NCBI GenBank assembly: GCA_037074765.1
Contig: JBAMDO010000570.1
Coordinates: 310,001-374,000, forward strand
From: Mansonella perstans
Taxonomy: Eukaryota > Nematoda > Chromadorea > Rhabditida > Onchocercidae
Reading direction: 5' to 3'
Length of the DNA: 64,000 nt
The position numbers and the translations under genes are program-made. Below, piece after piece: positions 36,266 to 48,295 of the stretch (positions are counted from its first letter, which is position 1; the number at the start of each line of letters is the position of its first letter). Under the pieces are notes generated by a model, which saw only the letters and a list, made by a program, of their open reading frames with translations, was not told the origin of the DNA and did not search any database.

Positions 36266-36770
36266 TAGGTTTTCTCGTCTAGCAATGATTTCAAACAATT
36301 TCGTTTGTGTAGATCGTTGACCTCATTGTGATCCTAGAATTACTCCTAAGATTTTTTCAAGCACTGATCTTATGGATTTTAATATTATTTCTCAATTTCA
36401 GAAATTAAAAATCATAAACTAATTGGGATTGTCTAAAATTATCTTATAAAAGCTTGGAAGGGAAAAGAAAGATAATAAAGCGATCAATTGAAAATTTATT
36501 TTCAGATATCAACTTAAATGTAAATCCACTTCAAAGATTCATCTAAACGGAGAGCTCTGAAAATTCAAAATATTTTGGGGGTCAATTATTTATGGATGCG
36601 GTTAAAATTGAACAGCATTGAAACCTCATGACTCGAATTGTTGATAGACAAAACAGGAGCAAATTTGAAATCGAATTTTTGAAATGTCAAAGTAGCGCAA
36701 AAATCCAATCCAAATAAGAACGAAATTAAAAGGAACAAAAGCATTGTAACAGGTCAAAGAGATATTAACA
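36265..36770 (+). pseudogene. Degenerate copy of E2F N-terminal exon and 5' flank
   Basis: Matches about 25820-26310, starting in the upstream intron (TTTCTCGTCTAGCAATGATTTC) and running into the exon. Substitutions and indels are more numerous than in the 34.3 kb copy and the frame is lost, so this is an older duplicate. Confidence 0.7.
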
Positions 36771-36843
36771 ATTTCCGTAATTATTTAACAATTGTTAGGA
36801 ACTATATTCAATCAAACTGCTTCTCTTCTTTTTTCTGTCACTA

Positions 36844-36882
36844 TCATTATTATTATTAGTACTATTATTATTGTTATTATTA
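36844..36882 (+). repeat. ATT trinucleotide microsatellite
   Basis: Interrupted (ATT)n of about 40 bases. Confidence 0.85.
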
Positions 36883-36956
36883 GCTACCGAATTTTTGTAA
36901 AATTTACCATTCAGTTTAAGGAAAATGTCAAATGATAAAGACTTCTCTGATTATGT

Positions 36957-38402
36957 TATCTTGTCACTGACAGTCACCTGCTTACCTTTTCTCAACAACA
37001 ATTAGCAATTATTGCTTTCAAACTATTAGTTAAACACAGTGGTGATATTTTTGTTCGTTAATTAACCCAACTTAAGCTTCTAACATATAAGGATACATTA
37101 GCAGAAATTTCAGCGTTTATTAATTCCATCATGCCTAAAACATACAGATCCATCCTCTGTACTTTCCTTTATGGTTTTATCCCGTATCACTTCAAAAATA
37201 CTTAGCATTTAAACTTCTCAGGATATATGTAATTCACTAAGCACATGGCTCTCAGATTAAAAAGCTTTTTTTATATTAAAATAATTAGATTGTTATAAAT
37301 GTACTAAATGAGTTCCATATGTTTAAAAATTTTAATTAATCTGAAGATAAATTTAAATTAATTCAAAGACAAATTTTAATTACGGAAAATATAAACATAT
37401 AAGAATATAAAAATTAAAACGATTTCATTTACAATGAGTATTACTTTTTGCAGAATTTTTTCAATACTTTTTTGTGCTTTAAATTTTCATTTTGATTTTT
37501 TATTTTTAAATAATGGATCAAAGAAATGATTTTAACTGAATGGTCGAAGATCATGCGACGCTTATTGTTGTATTTCTGCAGAAAAAGATCGATTCGGTAT
37601 ACAATGGGTATTACTTGATAGGTAAGTGCAAAATGTTTTGCTTTGTTTTGATCAGCTTCATCTCAAAACAAACAGACACGAATACACATACAAACACATA
37701 CAATGATGCACACGAAGGTAGAGATAATTTGAAGATTTGAAAATTCAACATCACATATCACCATTTAGAAATAATACTGATAATAGCAATACATGAAGAA
37801 ATAATTGACAAGATAGAAGAAATTACGAATACATTCAAATCATGCCAGAATCATTCAACTTAAATTTCATGTTATCAATGAATAAAAATCAAGAAATCAG
37901 TCTAAAATGCGAAAAGCTAATTATTGGCTGATGTATCCTAATTCAAACAAAAATTTAAGAATTATTTAAAGACAATGTGGTTCTTTCCCTGCCTTTCATT
38001 GAATGGCTGCTATGGCCTTCTCCAGGAATAATTGCTATAATGAATTCGTGTGATTTCCCTGTTGTGATCTCTCCTGTTGCTGTGGCCTTTCTTGCTCTTG
38101 CAATATTTGTTGAGACCTCCGCTGAAATGTTTGCGGTGATCTCTCTAATGATTGTTGTGACTCCTCTTGAAGTTGTTGGCGCAGGGTTTCTTGTAATGGT
38201 AGCTGCAGCCTGTCTTCAGGAAGTTCCACAGAACCTTCACGTATTCGCCGCTCAAGATCCCTGTCGATTTCTAAAAAATATCGTTTCATTTCATAACTTT
38301 AGTTGATTGATTTCTACTTCAAACTGAAAAAGTGTAAAAACATACATTCAAATTGGATTAAATGATTAAATTTAAGTTTTTCATTGTGAAAAGCAGAAAA
38401 AG
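36957..38402 (+). repeat. 1.45 kb direct repeat, copy 2
   Basis: Partner of 32270-33722 at a constant offset of about 4,682 bases. Here it is continuous with the upstream exons of the minus-strand glutamine-rich gene, so this copy is likely the source. The possible plus-strand exon seen in copy 1 recurs at 37540-37621. Confidence 0.92.
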
Positions 38403-39720
38403 ACAAAAAGACTGGCGGTCAAACGAAACAGTATGTTCAAATTAAAGTATCAAATTAATGAAGTTTGATCAATAAAATCATACAAGAAAGATTATGTAAC
38501 AAGTTGAATAGTTTAAAACTGAAAAATATTATTAGTTAAAGTTATTTCTCAAAATCTGAAAAAAAAAATCAATTGAGTGAAGTTGAAATATTTAGTTCTA
38601 TGCCATAAAAAAGGAAAAAGTTGTAAGGTATAAAGGGTTATGAAAAAAATTCTTAAAATGTTTTTTCTCCTTATATTAGCTATATTTCAAACATTAAAAT
38701 TACACAAAAAAAATAATATAAAATGAACCTGGAGGAAGTGGCGCGCTGACAAATAAAGGTTCCCGTCGCAACAGCAATTCACTTAAACTTATTTGACGTC
38801 GTAACAACATGTTGGGATCCTGAAAGAAACAAAAATTAGTTTTCACTATTATCTGTCAGCATAAATTAAGTTAATTTTTCAAAATTATTCTACTTCGATT
38901 ACTTCGTGAAGTTTTTGATTTTGTAAAAGTAATTAATTTAATCCAACTTCATCATTTTAACAATCAAATCTCTACGCTACAGTAATTTAATCTCACTAAA
39001 AAAGTCTGACTACTTTCATAGCTTTCAATCAAATTTAATTTGAAAACTTTTCATTTATTGTGTTTTTTCTTTCGTTTAGTGAAAGTTACCTCACTACTGA
39101 TTGTTTCATCAGTAGCTACTTCATCATGACCCACTTCATCAGTAATTGTTTCAATACAAACAGATTGTTCTACCTTCTTTGCTCTACCTTCAACCTTCGA
39201 CATTTTTCGCTTTTTCCGCTTGCTGGAGTTGCCGGTAGCTGAAATATTAATAAAATGTTATAATGGAAAAATAAAAGGAATTGAAATTTCAATTAATAAA
39301 ATCAACTTGATGCTACATTTTTCATCTTTCTTATCTTATTTCAACTTTTATTTGTAACTTCGAACTTAAATATTTTATTTTTGATTCTATTAATTAAAAT
39401 TTCAATTAATCTCTTAACACTATTTCTTCATGACATCCTACTTTTAATAGAAACATAGTAAACAATACATTGCAAATATTGATCTGATATTTGTTCTCTC
39501 ATTTCCTCTCACGCAAATAACATACATAATTAGAAAATCTTCCGGATGATCCAGGTTGTGATTCAGGACCCATCGAAAAACTATCGTCACTCTTTTTCAT
39601 CGCTTTCTGAGGTGATGGACTATTAGAAAGGTTTGATGTTGAACTTTGTCGCTGAGAAGATTTCGGTTCTATCAACTTCTTCGACACGACACGATTACAG
39701 TCTAGCTCTATCAGTATATT
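38035..39720 (-). CDS. Glutamine-rich C-terminal region of an unrecognised protein (5' end missing)
   Basis: Four minus-strand exons join in phase: 39720-39513, 39238-39090, 38819-38729 and 38270-38035, ending with TAG and giving at least 227 residues. The first exon is Ser/Pro/Lys-rich (SPSPQKAMKKSDD). The second has a basic NLS-like cluster (SKRKKRKMSK) followed by an acidic Thr/Glu stretch. The third encodes LLRRQISLSELLLRREPLF. The last is Gln/Glu/Arg-rich (RQQLQEESQQSLERSPQ) and likely helical. The composition suggests a nuclear protein, but I do not recognise the family. No further exon to the right of 39720 could be joined, so the 5' part is absent, lost at the duplication boundary, or separated by a long intron. 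The donor of the first listed exon was chosen at GTGAGA because it alone keeps phase. Confidence 0.5.
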
Positions 39721-39904
39721 CTAAAAACATGAACAAAAGAGAATATGAATAATAAGAATTTGAAATAAAAAATTATTCAATATATCCTCATTTGTTGAAT
39801 TAAATAGCAAAAATTCAGTGATTTAATAACAAACTTCAACAATTCTTTAGACCAAATTATTATTTTGAACTTCGAACACGTGTTTTGATGTAAATGGCTA
39901 TTGA

Positions 39905-40018
39905 AAGGATCGATCCTTGTTATGATTATCCAAGAGAATATGGAAGGATCGATGCTTATTATAATCATCCGAGAGGATACTAGAAGGATCGATCCTTTTT
40001 ATGATCATCCGAGAAGTT
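39905..40018 (+). repeat. Three tandem copies of a ~40-base unit with a palindromic core
   Basis: Units start at 39905, 39944 and 39984. Each begins AAGGATCGATCCTT (a perfect 14-base palindrome in units 1 and 3, one mismatch in unit 2) followed by TTATGATTATCC-like sequence and GAGA. It lies in unique spacer sequence upstream of the minus-strand glutamine-rich exons. Confidence 0.8.
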
Positions 40019-40019
40019 C

Positions 40020-40436
40020 CTATTTGATATTATGCAAAATATAGGTAGATACAATGATATGATAAGGAATCGAAAGGGATATTGCCGCTTCGTCTTACAT
40101 TGATCTTTCATATTTTTATCCATTTTTTTCTTTGTGGCGTTTTGGTCAAATGTTAGCATTGACCTTATGATTTACAGTGTATGTCCCAAGAGATTGTTGC
40201 ATTGTTGAGCTTTTAAAATATTTTTCGTTAACATTTTCAAATTTTACTGAACTTTATTTGCTGGCATCATTCACTTTCGTCCATTATACGGTAACAATAT
40301 CGTATCAACTGCTTTTCACGGTAACGAAAACGTACCAACCGACTGAGAAAAGTTTCAGTGCAGTGAAAATGCACTCATCAGCAATAGCTATTTCTCATAG
40401 TGATAACAGAATTGCTGAAATTTCTCCACATAATAT
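40020..40436. other. Unique spacer sequence, no supported gene
   Basis: A plus-strand open frame (40177-40491) crosses this stretch but runs into the duplicated segment at 40437 and has no splice or family support. Short related words (ACGGTAACAATATCGTA, ACGGTAACGAAAACGTACC) recur around 40.29-40.34 kb. Confidence 0.4.
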
Positions 40437-40905
40437 CATATTACAATTACCTCAAATCGATTTGCACATATATGCCAATGCGACCTTTTAGCTTTCAATT
40501 TTAATTTCCTATTGGTTATTTAATCAGAGTTGTTCCTTTTCATATCAGAGTGTTATCAAGAAGTCAGAATATAATCTAATCAAATTGCAATTTCTGATGT
40601 TACCATTCAATCTCGGATAGGTTCAAACTTCATTTTTGCTTAAATGAAAAAAATAATTTCTCAAGATTTTACAAATCAAACACATTAAACCTTCATTTCA
40701 AAATCGAAGTTATATTTGCCAATTTAGCTTATTTACAATTCTATTATTGATGAAATTGATCTTTGCTGCTCCAAAACTTTTTCATACTATTAAATCAAAT
40801 TTAGTGTTAAATTTAGCAACAAATTTCAGTAATTTTATTAACACTTTACAAATAATTTGACCCATTGAAAATGAATATAACTTTAGAATCAATCCAAAAA
40901 AATCT
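40437..40905 (-). repeat. Short inverted duplicate, right member
   Basis: Inverse copy of 35615-36075. The remaining 450 bases up to the right-arm boundary at about 41356 are AT-rich with nothing recognised. Confidence 0.8.
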
Positions 40906-41355
40906 TTGCACATCTGTTAATTTATCGCAAATTGTAGAGCGTAAAAATTATTTTCTTAAAATGTTAAATTCTACATAATTTTAATTTGGCTAAGTAATTT
41001 GAAAGAAAAATTGGATATATTAAATTTTCAGGATACAAACATAAATGTCATTGATTAACTATGAGTTAATTAATTTTAACTTAATTGTATTAATTATATG
41101 AAAATAAATGTGATTAAGACAGAACAACTAGCATATTTTATTTTTAAACAGAGAAAAAATAGGAAAAAATGAACGAACAAATAGGAAGGAGGCAAGATGA
41201 AAAGAATTGACTGAATGTTAACTTCCATTTGCCTACTTTGGCAAAGCATAACAAAATTTGAAAAATATAAAAATGAGATATTAGTATGCAGGTGAACGAG
41301 TCTGAAGTGTGTCAACTTAACCGAATTTTAACGATTTCAATTTTTCTATTTCATT

Positions 41356-44300
41356 ACCACCTCCTCTCATTAAATATTGTCTTGAAACCGATTTGTCATT
41401 TACTTATCCGTTGATGTTGTCAGGTTTCCTATCTGAATTATTTTGCTTTAATCAATTTCATCTTTTAACATTCATTTTTGTTTCGCTATTTTTTTAAATT
41501 TTCATGACTTGTGTATTTTAAGTTGCTTGTTTTCATTATATAATACTTTGCAATGTAACAAAATTAGAGCCATTTGAAATTTATTTAGGTGCTCGACCAA
41601 AGCAAAACCATCCAACAATATTCCAGTGATCAATCTAAATGTTTCTTATATTCCCAATCAGTGATCACTCTAGCTTTAATTCCTCAATCTGTGGTCATTC
41701 TTAAGGTAATACTAATATAAAACATTAATGTCGCACTAATTACCAAAATAACTGAATATGTAAATTATTACTATGTTAGATACACAATTCCAACAATAGT
41801 CTTTGTTAGAAAGTATTTCAAATTTATCGACAAATCCAGAAATACAAGTACGAGGAAAAACTGGATTTCAATTTTAGCATAACAGCTTCTTCCCTTTTTT
41901 TCCTCATCACATTGCCATCGAGGACCACCATATTTTAGCACTTTTTATTTCTCATGGACCACAGACTGGAAACGAACAATTCACATAAAGTAAACAGCAG
42001 GAATGCTAATACAAGAAATAACAAAAAAATATTAAAAGAATTGGAAGAATTGATAAACTGCACATAAACAACAAATTAAAGTACACAGAAAAACAATACT
42101 TTGCTATTTTCAAAATTAATTAAAGCAGTAAAATATATGACAAAGAAATCACATCTATCTAGCCTAGTCTAAAACTAAAAAACTAAACAATCCAAACAGA
42201 TTTAATCACAACTTCTAAAAAAAAACAGCACATCATTTTCACAAAGTCTACCAGTTCTTCAAGAAGCAAAAGAAAATTAATTAGAATTAAATAAAATTAG
42301 AGATTTATTTAAATCCAAAAAAATAAATAAAATACATACATAATATAAAAATAATTGGAGACGCACTTCACCACTGAACTTCACCGTTGAAGATGTACAG
42401 AACCCTATTTAAATAAATACGATTGTAAAATAAATATAAAATATTAAAGAAAGTTAAGAAATATCAGAAAATTATTAATAAATTCATAGAAGAGAAAACA
42501 AAATATTGATCTTATTATGGAATAGAACATCCAAGAATACATCATATGAATCAATATTGTTTGAATAAATTATGAATATATTGTTGCTATACAAAAATAT
42601 TATACAGTTAGATCAGCACTTCCAATCAATCAGTTATTTTATGCATGAAAAAAGTATTGTTTATAGATAGCATTCCGGAAATTATAAATGTGAAAGTATT
42701 TAATTCTAAATGGAACGATGCAGTTAGCGATTTCAAGTGGAAAACATTATTCTGACGGAACAAGTGATTGATAATTGAAGGAAAATTTACAAAGCTTGAT
42801 GTTTTGTAGACTTTTTCCACTTCTAATTCAATATTATACATCGATTATTGAAGAATAACTGGACGAGAATCCCCTGAAATACCAAAACTATGATGAGAAG
42901 CAGATTTTTCTTCGTTTTTAAACCTCAATTTCTTTTTTAACTTCAAAAGCTCTTAGTTATAAAATTTACAAAATAAACGAAATATTGAAACTGCAAATAA
43001 AGTGTTGGAAATCTTTAAAACTTACGAAGATTGATGAGGTAATGAATTCTGACTTGCTATATTGGAAGGTTGATTGATAGAAGTGGCAAGATCTATTCTA
43101 TTAATCACTGAAATATATTTATATAAGAAAAAGCATAACAGTAAATTCAAACTATGTAATTTATTTATTGGGAAAACGGATTTTAATCTTGGTTATTTTC
43201 ACGAGTCTCCCTCTTATTCAATATTGAATCAATATTAAATGGAGATTTCAGTGTGTTTCTCGGATAAATAAAACTATTGCTAATATTGCTATAAGTAGCA
43301 TAACCAGTACTTGCAGCATCAACTGTTCGACCGTATGGGTGTTGGAAAAAAACTGATGGTAGTGGGTAAGTAGCAGATAGGTAATTGAAGTTGTTTTGGT
43401 GCATAGGAATTCGTGGTGAGTTAACATTATGAAGCACATTTCCATTGTTTAGAAAGATCATTCTCGAATCGAACGGTAAGAATCCTTGTGAATAGATCGG
43501 CAATGGCATAAATTGGGGAAATCTTGGCTGCTGGACAACTGACGGCAAAGTATTGAAAGATGAGAATTGCTGAGTAGCAAGAATTGATGTCAAATCAGGA
43601 ACCATCTAGAAAACAAAAAATTTAGTTTCTACAAATATATTAATAGAGGAGGAGTGACCTTAAGCTTGAGAATTCATCAATGGATGCAAAATCATTCTAA
43701 TCATTATAACATTGCATTGCATTATGAACATTATCTTGAGAAATTAAAATTGCTTGATTCAACTCTATAGCTACTGGTTCATTCAAAGGTAAAAGTCCCG
43801 TGGAAACCAGATGGATAAACAAACTACTAAAAACGATATGAAAAAATTTTTAAATATAAAATCTGAATCTAAAATGAATCAAAATTTATGACACTTTTAA
43901 ATGATCACCTGTGGTTGAGGATGTATAATTGGTACGGCAGCAGGAGCCTGTGACGGAATGATCCGATTAATCAGAGTGGGTGAAAAATTTTCTTTATTTA
44001 CTTCTGTGTTTTCCTGATTTGGATCTGCTCCTTCAGTTCTGTTCCGCTTCTCCTTCAGTTCGTCAACGTTACTAACTGATTCAGCTCTTTTCTTTTTCCC
44101 ATTTCTAAGCAAAAAATGTTTGACCATGATGAAACAATGGCAGTGCATAATATTTTTATTATGTCTTGCATTTAATTCTGCTTTAAAAATTGCTTCTACT
44201 TTAAAAAACATATTAAATGTTTTCAAAAGACTTAAAAAAGCAATCAATTACTTCGTGAGAAAAAAAGCTTCCAAATTTTTTTCTTCAATTTCATAAGCTT

Positions 44301-46676
44301 TTTTTTCTTCCGAATTTCTCAGCGTTGCAGACAGCTTATTAAGGCGAATATGATGGGAGAAGTCGAATTTACCAGATTCTGAAATTACTTTATAAATGCT
44401 TCTTCTTTAACGTTAACACTAATGATGAACTGCCAGTTCATCGGAAAAAATTGCATGAATTAAAAAATCTTTTACCAACAATCGGAGGACCGCAATAGAT
44501 GAAGAGTGGAATTTTCTTCGTTCCAAAGCTGAACATCCTGCGTTCGATCAGTTGTAGCGAAATTAGAACATTTGCAACGTCATAGATGCGCCGACATCGA
44601 CCTAACATTTGAATTCAAATTTAAATGGTTTGTAATTAAATAAATTCAATTAATTTTCGCAAATTTACGTAACGGGTTTTCAGCTACTTATTACTATTTC
44701 AAGCTGCTGTCATATGTTTGAAAAAAGAATTCCAATAAAAACAATTTTTTTAAAAAAAAAAAGCTTACTGCGATCTGGCGGCTTGCAACCATCAATTTCG
44801 GGATCTTTAATTAATATTGTACTTGCAACGTCCAAACTCACCTTATAGTCAGAATCATGATCCTGCAAACGCTTGAAAAATTGATGGCAATAATATTCAC
44901 TCTCATATTAGATAAATGAAAACTAAAAGAATTTTTAATATTAGTTTTGGCATTTAGTTTATTTAATTTGAATCAGTTAAATATTGTTTCTTTTGTTCTC
45001 ACTGTATTCCTCACTTCTTAATATCCCAAGAAATTACAATTTTGATAACTGAAAGCTAACCAATCCAGCGATTAGAATCTTGAAAAAACATCTGCACAAA
45101 TATGTTAATGAATTCAATCCACGCTGCCGTTTACTTTCTTTTCTTTTTGAGCCAAATTGTTTCAAAGATTTGCCATTGTTGCCTGATGAATTTGATTGAT
45201 CCACAGTGGGAAAGCTATTATCACCAGATGTTTGTGATGGTCCAGCATCATTAGGAAATGCTTAACAGTCCAACAATAAGATATAATCTTTCAAGCATTT
45301 ATAGAAACTAAAAAATTATTTGAGGGCAATTATTTAGCAATAATGAAATGTAACGCTATCATTATGTTTCTTATAAATTTCGTGACCCACATATTTCCTT
45401 ATAATTCCAAATTTGATAGCATGCAAAACTTTTTTTTAAAAAATTAAGTGAACTTGTAAAAAAATTAATTAGTGGTAGTTACCATCGACATTTTCGTTGT
45501 TATTAGGCACTTCCATAAATCGTGTCATTACATTCTGTGTCATTAAAACTTTTTCATATATACCTTCTTTGTCTGCTTCCATCTAGAATAAAAATTTCGA
45601 AATTAACAGTTTTGAATATTTCCCATAAGATTTTACTATTTTGTTTTTTAACTTGAATTTCATCAAAAATTTTGACAAATTGTACATAGTTTCAAAACCG
45701 ACTTGAAAAACTAATCAGGAAAAAATCAGAGTTTTCACTCAAACACATTTAATTAGTTCAGTTCTCCCCAATACAATAGCAAATTTTTGAAGAGTCTTTA
45801 GTGCAGAGAAAAAAAAAATCAAAGAGACATTTTTTTTGGGAGCGATCACTTTTGAGTAAACTTTTTTCAACTTATTCGCCACCAGAAAGAAAAATTCAAA
45901 TTAGAGTTACCTTGAGAGCATAAAGAATGGATGGCAAATTATCCAAGCCTTTCCATGTGTAGAAACTTTTGTGCGATTTTGCCATTGCTCCCAGAGCTTC
46001 CATGACGTTCACGACATCATAGATTCGACGCTTTTCAACTTCTGAAATTAAATTGCTGCAATGCAATCTACGGCATTTGGAATAATCAAATAAAGGCCGT
46101 TATGAAGCTTCATGTGGCCTCTGCTCATGCCAATTAATATTATTTGCATGTTGTTATATGATGGTAAAATGTGATCCCTCAAGATTGTTTTGTTAATTTT
46201 GAACACTTATTGAATTTTTCCAAATTTTTACATACTCATGGAGCTTGCGATTGCTTCGAGATTGATTTTGTCATCTCCAGACTCTACACGTTCGAGCACT
46301 TTCAAAAAAAACCTGAAAATGAATGTCAAAAAAACGATATAGAAATTTACAATTCCTATAAAAAGAGATAATCTAAAACTAATATTTCTAATCAATTTGA
46401 GCTATTTTTAAATTCTTTGAAAATAAAATTTAAAATTAATTCCTCTTTTTTTGCCCTCCTAAAGATGTTTGTAACTTACGAAAAGTAAGAACAATAAAAC
46501 GACACTCAAATGTGGTAAATATTTTGTAAAATTATTAAATAATTAATTCGAGATAATCTTTAAATAAAATAATTGAAACGAACTTTCGGCATAGAAGTCC
46601 TAAAGTTTTCGTTTTTCGCGGAACGGCAATGTTCGGTTTTTCGCTGTTTTCGTGTTTCGCTGTTTTCATGTTTAAA
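41356..46676 (-). repeat. Right arm, segment 3 of the large inverted duplication
   Basis: Inverse copy of 26808-32143. The outer edge is near 41356, where CATTAAATATTGTCTTGAAA still matches but the following bases do not. The inner edge lies in the E2F exon at the CATGAAAACAGCGAA word, which is partly duplicated here. Confidence 0.92.
42834..46669 (-). CDS. efl-3: Atypical E2F transcription factor (E2F7/8 type), right copy with short N-terminus
   Basis: Minus-strand exons in phase: 46669-46584, 46312-46236, 46041-45911, 45582-45483, 45260-45061, 44862-44769, 44601-44476, 44378-44252, 44104-43909, 43605-43203, 43107-43026, 42873-42834, giving 553 residues. Every exon after the first has exactly the length of its left-copy partner (77, 131, 100, 200, 94, 126, 127, 196, 403, 82 and 40 bases). 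Both DNA-binding domains are complete (KTKTLGLLCRK; KRRIYDVVNVMEAL; CRRIYDVANVLISL). Amino-acid changes against the left copy include Y to S in the KFDFYHH stretch and I to F near the end of the same exon. The long repeat-bearing N-terminus is gone: translation can start at MKTAKHENSEKP, created where the AAACAGCGAA word was duplicated. The ATG lies two bases after the stop of the secreted-peptide ORF. Reading past the donor at 43202 gives an alternative stop near 43183. Confidence 0.85.
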
Positions 46677-46893
46677 GCCGAAAATTATATTTTATAATAT
46701 GAGCTTTTCTTTTTTTATTACTGAAATCTTTGTTTTAGCAAAAGAATAAATCAAAAGATACTAACCTTCTAAATTTTTCTCTATTGGAATCACTTCTACT
46801 TTCGCTAGATAATCGATCAAAATCCACTTCTAAATTTGTCACAAATAAGATAAAAGACAGTAGCGCCGAAAATTTTATTATAATACGTAACAT
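46672..46893 (-). CDS. Small secreted basic peptide, hypothetical
   Basis: Two minus-strand exons, 46893-46766 and 46720-46672, join in phase into 58 codons plus stop. Residues 1-20 or so form a clear signal peptide (MLRIIIKFSALLSFILF...). The mature part is polar with a Ser/Arg/Asp stretch, then a basic KKRK motif, ending in YNFRL. The KKRK site could be cut by a proprotein convertase, but there is no C-terminal Gly for amidation, so calling it a neuropeptide would be a guess. The left-arm counterpart at 19263 is interrupted. The second exon may be an accident of the rearrangement: it ends in sequence adjoining the transplanted E2F exon. The ORF could act as a leader upstream of E2F on the same transcript. 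Confidence 0.45.
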
Positions 46894-48000
46894 TATTTGA
46901 TCACTTATTGTATGCGATCGCTCATTGATATTCCGGAAGGAAATCTATTATGTAATCATAAATCACTTCACTAAATCTACTACTTCTCCCCTATTCACAG
47001 TAACGACAATTTTGGACTATTTGTCGGAAAATGCCGAACAATATGATAGCATTTTTCCTTCTAGGTTGCTTAAAAGCACTTAATTAATCTATGGGTATTA
47101 AATCAATTAAATGGCTAAGAAATCTTTGAATTCCAAAATTTTAACGCAGAAATTTTTGCCATATTCTAACAGTGATTTTTTAGGAGTGAAACAGCGTTAA
47201 AAGCAGGTATCAACTGCCTGGAATGCCAATGAGATGTAAATGATTAATGAGTTGGATTAAATAGTATTTAAATTAACTGAATAGGGAGGAGCTAAAGATA
47301 AGGTGATAGGATAAGAAGGAGTTAAAGGTAAGGTTAATGGCTCAGGGAATAGCTGAGGTGCATCTTTCATAATTTCTTAATGAAACAGATCAACGAAAAA
47401 AGTCAACAATAATTAACAACACTAACACATTAAACAGATAAGCAATTATTGCCAGACCTGATTTCAAAACGATTTTTCAAAAGTGAACCGATATCTAGCC
47501 ATTTATTCATCATTCACATAACATTTACTCGATCATCGTCACATTATTTCCCATCAGTAGGTATAAACTATTTGATTTAAACAATTTTGTTAAATCCTCT
47601 TGTCTTTTTCTCTGTCTCGCTCTATTTGACTCTGTCACACCTAAGTTAAATATCAAAATGATTTGAAATTAAATTAGCTAGAACTTCAATGTATGTATAA
47701 AATTGAAAGCGTTTAAAAAACTGACAAAGTATTTCTTCTGTAATTTTTAATTCACATAGAAAATTTTCTCTTAACAAATTCAAAACATTCGCTAATTATG
47801 AAGTTCCAAAAAATCTAAGATGATGAAACAGTATGAATAAGAAAGTTACTGGAAATAAAATTTAAAACTTCAAAATGCGGTATCAATTTAAAATAAAAAA
47901 AGAACTGATGAATGCCTGAATTCTTCTGAATTTCAAAGTTCCGCCAATTCTTGATTGAAATGAAATCAGTGAAAGAAATAAACTGAAACATACGCTAATG
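46715..48000 (-). repeat. Right arm, segment 2 of the large inverted duplication
   Basis: Inverse copy of about 18150-19480, with the secreted-peptide first exon and about 1.1 kb upstream of it, including a presumed promoter. Confidence 0.8.
47370..47680. repeat. Tandem-type duplicate, member 1 (right arm only)
   Basis: The segment starting ATAATTTCTTAATGAAACAG recurs at 48005-48295 in the same orientation. The left arm has only one copy (about 18490-18790, inverse). Confidence 0.8.
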
Positions 48001-48004
48001 ATTA

Positions 48005-48295
48005 TAATTTCTTAATGAAACAGATCAACGAAAAAAGTCAACAATAATTAACAACACTAACACATTAAACAGATAAGCAATTATTGCCAGACCTGATTGC
48101 AAATGATTTTTCAAAAGTGAACAGATATCTAACCATTTATCTAACATTCACATGACATTTATTGGATTATCGTCACAATATTTCCCATCAACAGGAATGA
48201 ATTATTTGACTTAAACAATTTTATTAAATCCTCTTTTCTTCTTTGTCCCGCCTAAGTTAAATAATCAAAATGATTTGAATTTAAATGAGGATTCA
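48005..48295. repeat. Tandem-type duplicate, member 2 (right arm only)
   Basis: The first roughly 95 bases are identical to member 1. The following 190 bases are clearly diverged, with substitutions and small deletions (for example the TCTTTTTCTCTGTCTCGCTC tract is shortened). Confidence 0.8.

Noticed and set aside
40177..40491. Plus-strand 104-codon ORF in the spacer
   Set aside because: It crosses the border of a duplicated segment and has no splice or family support.
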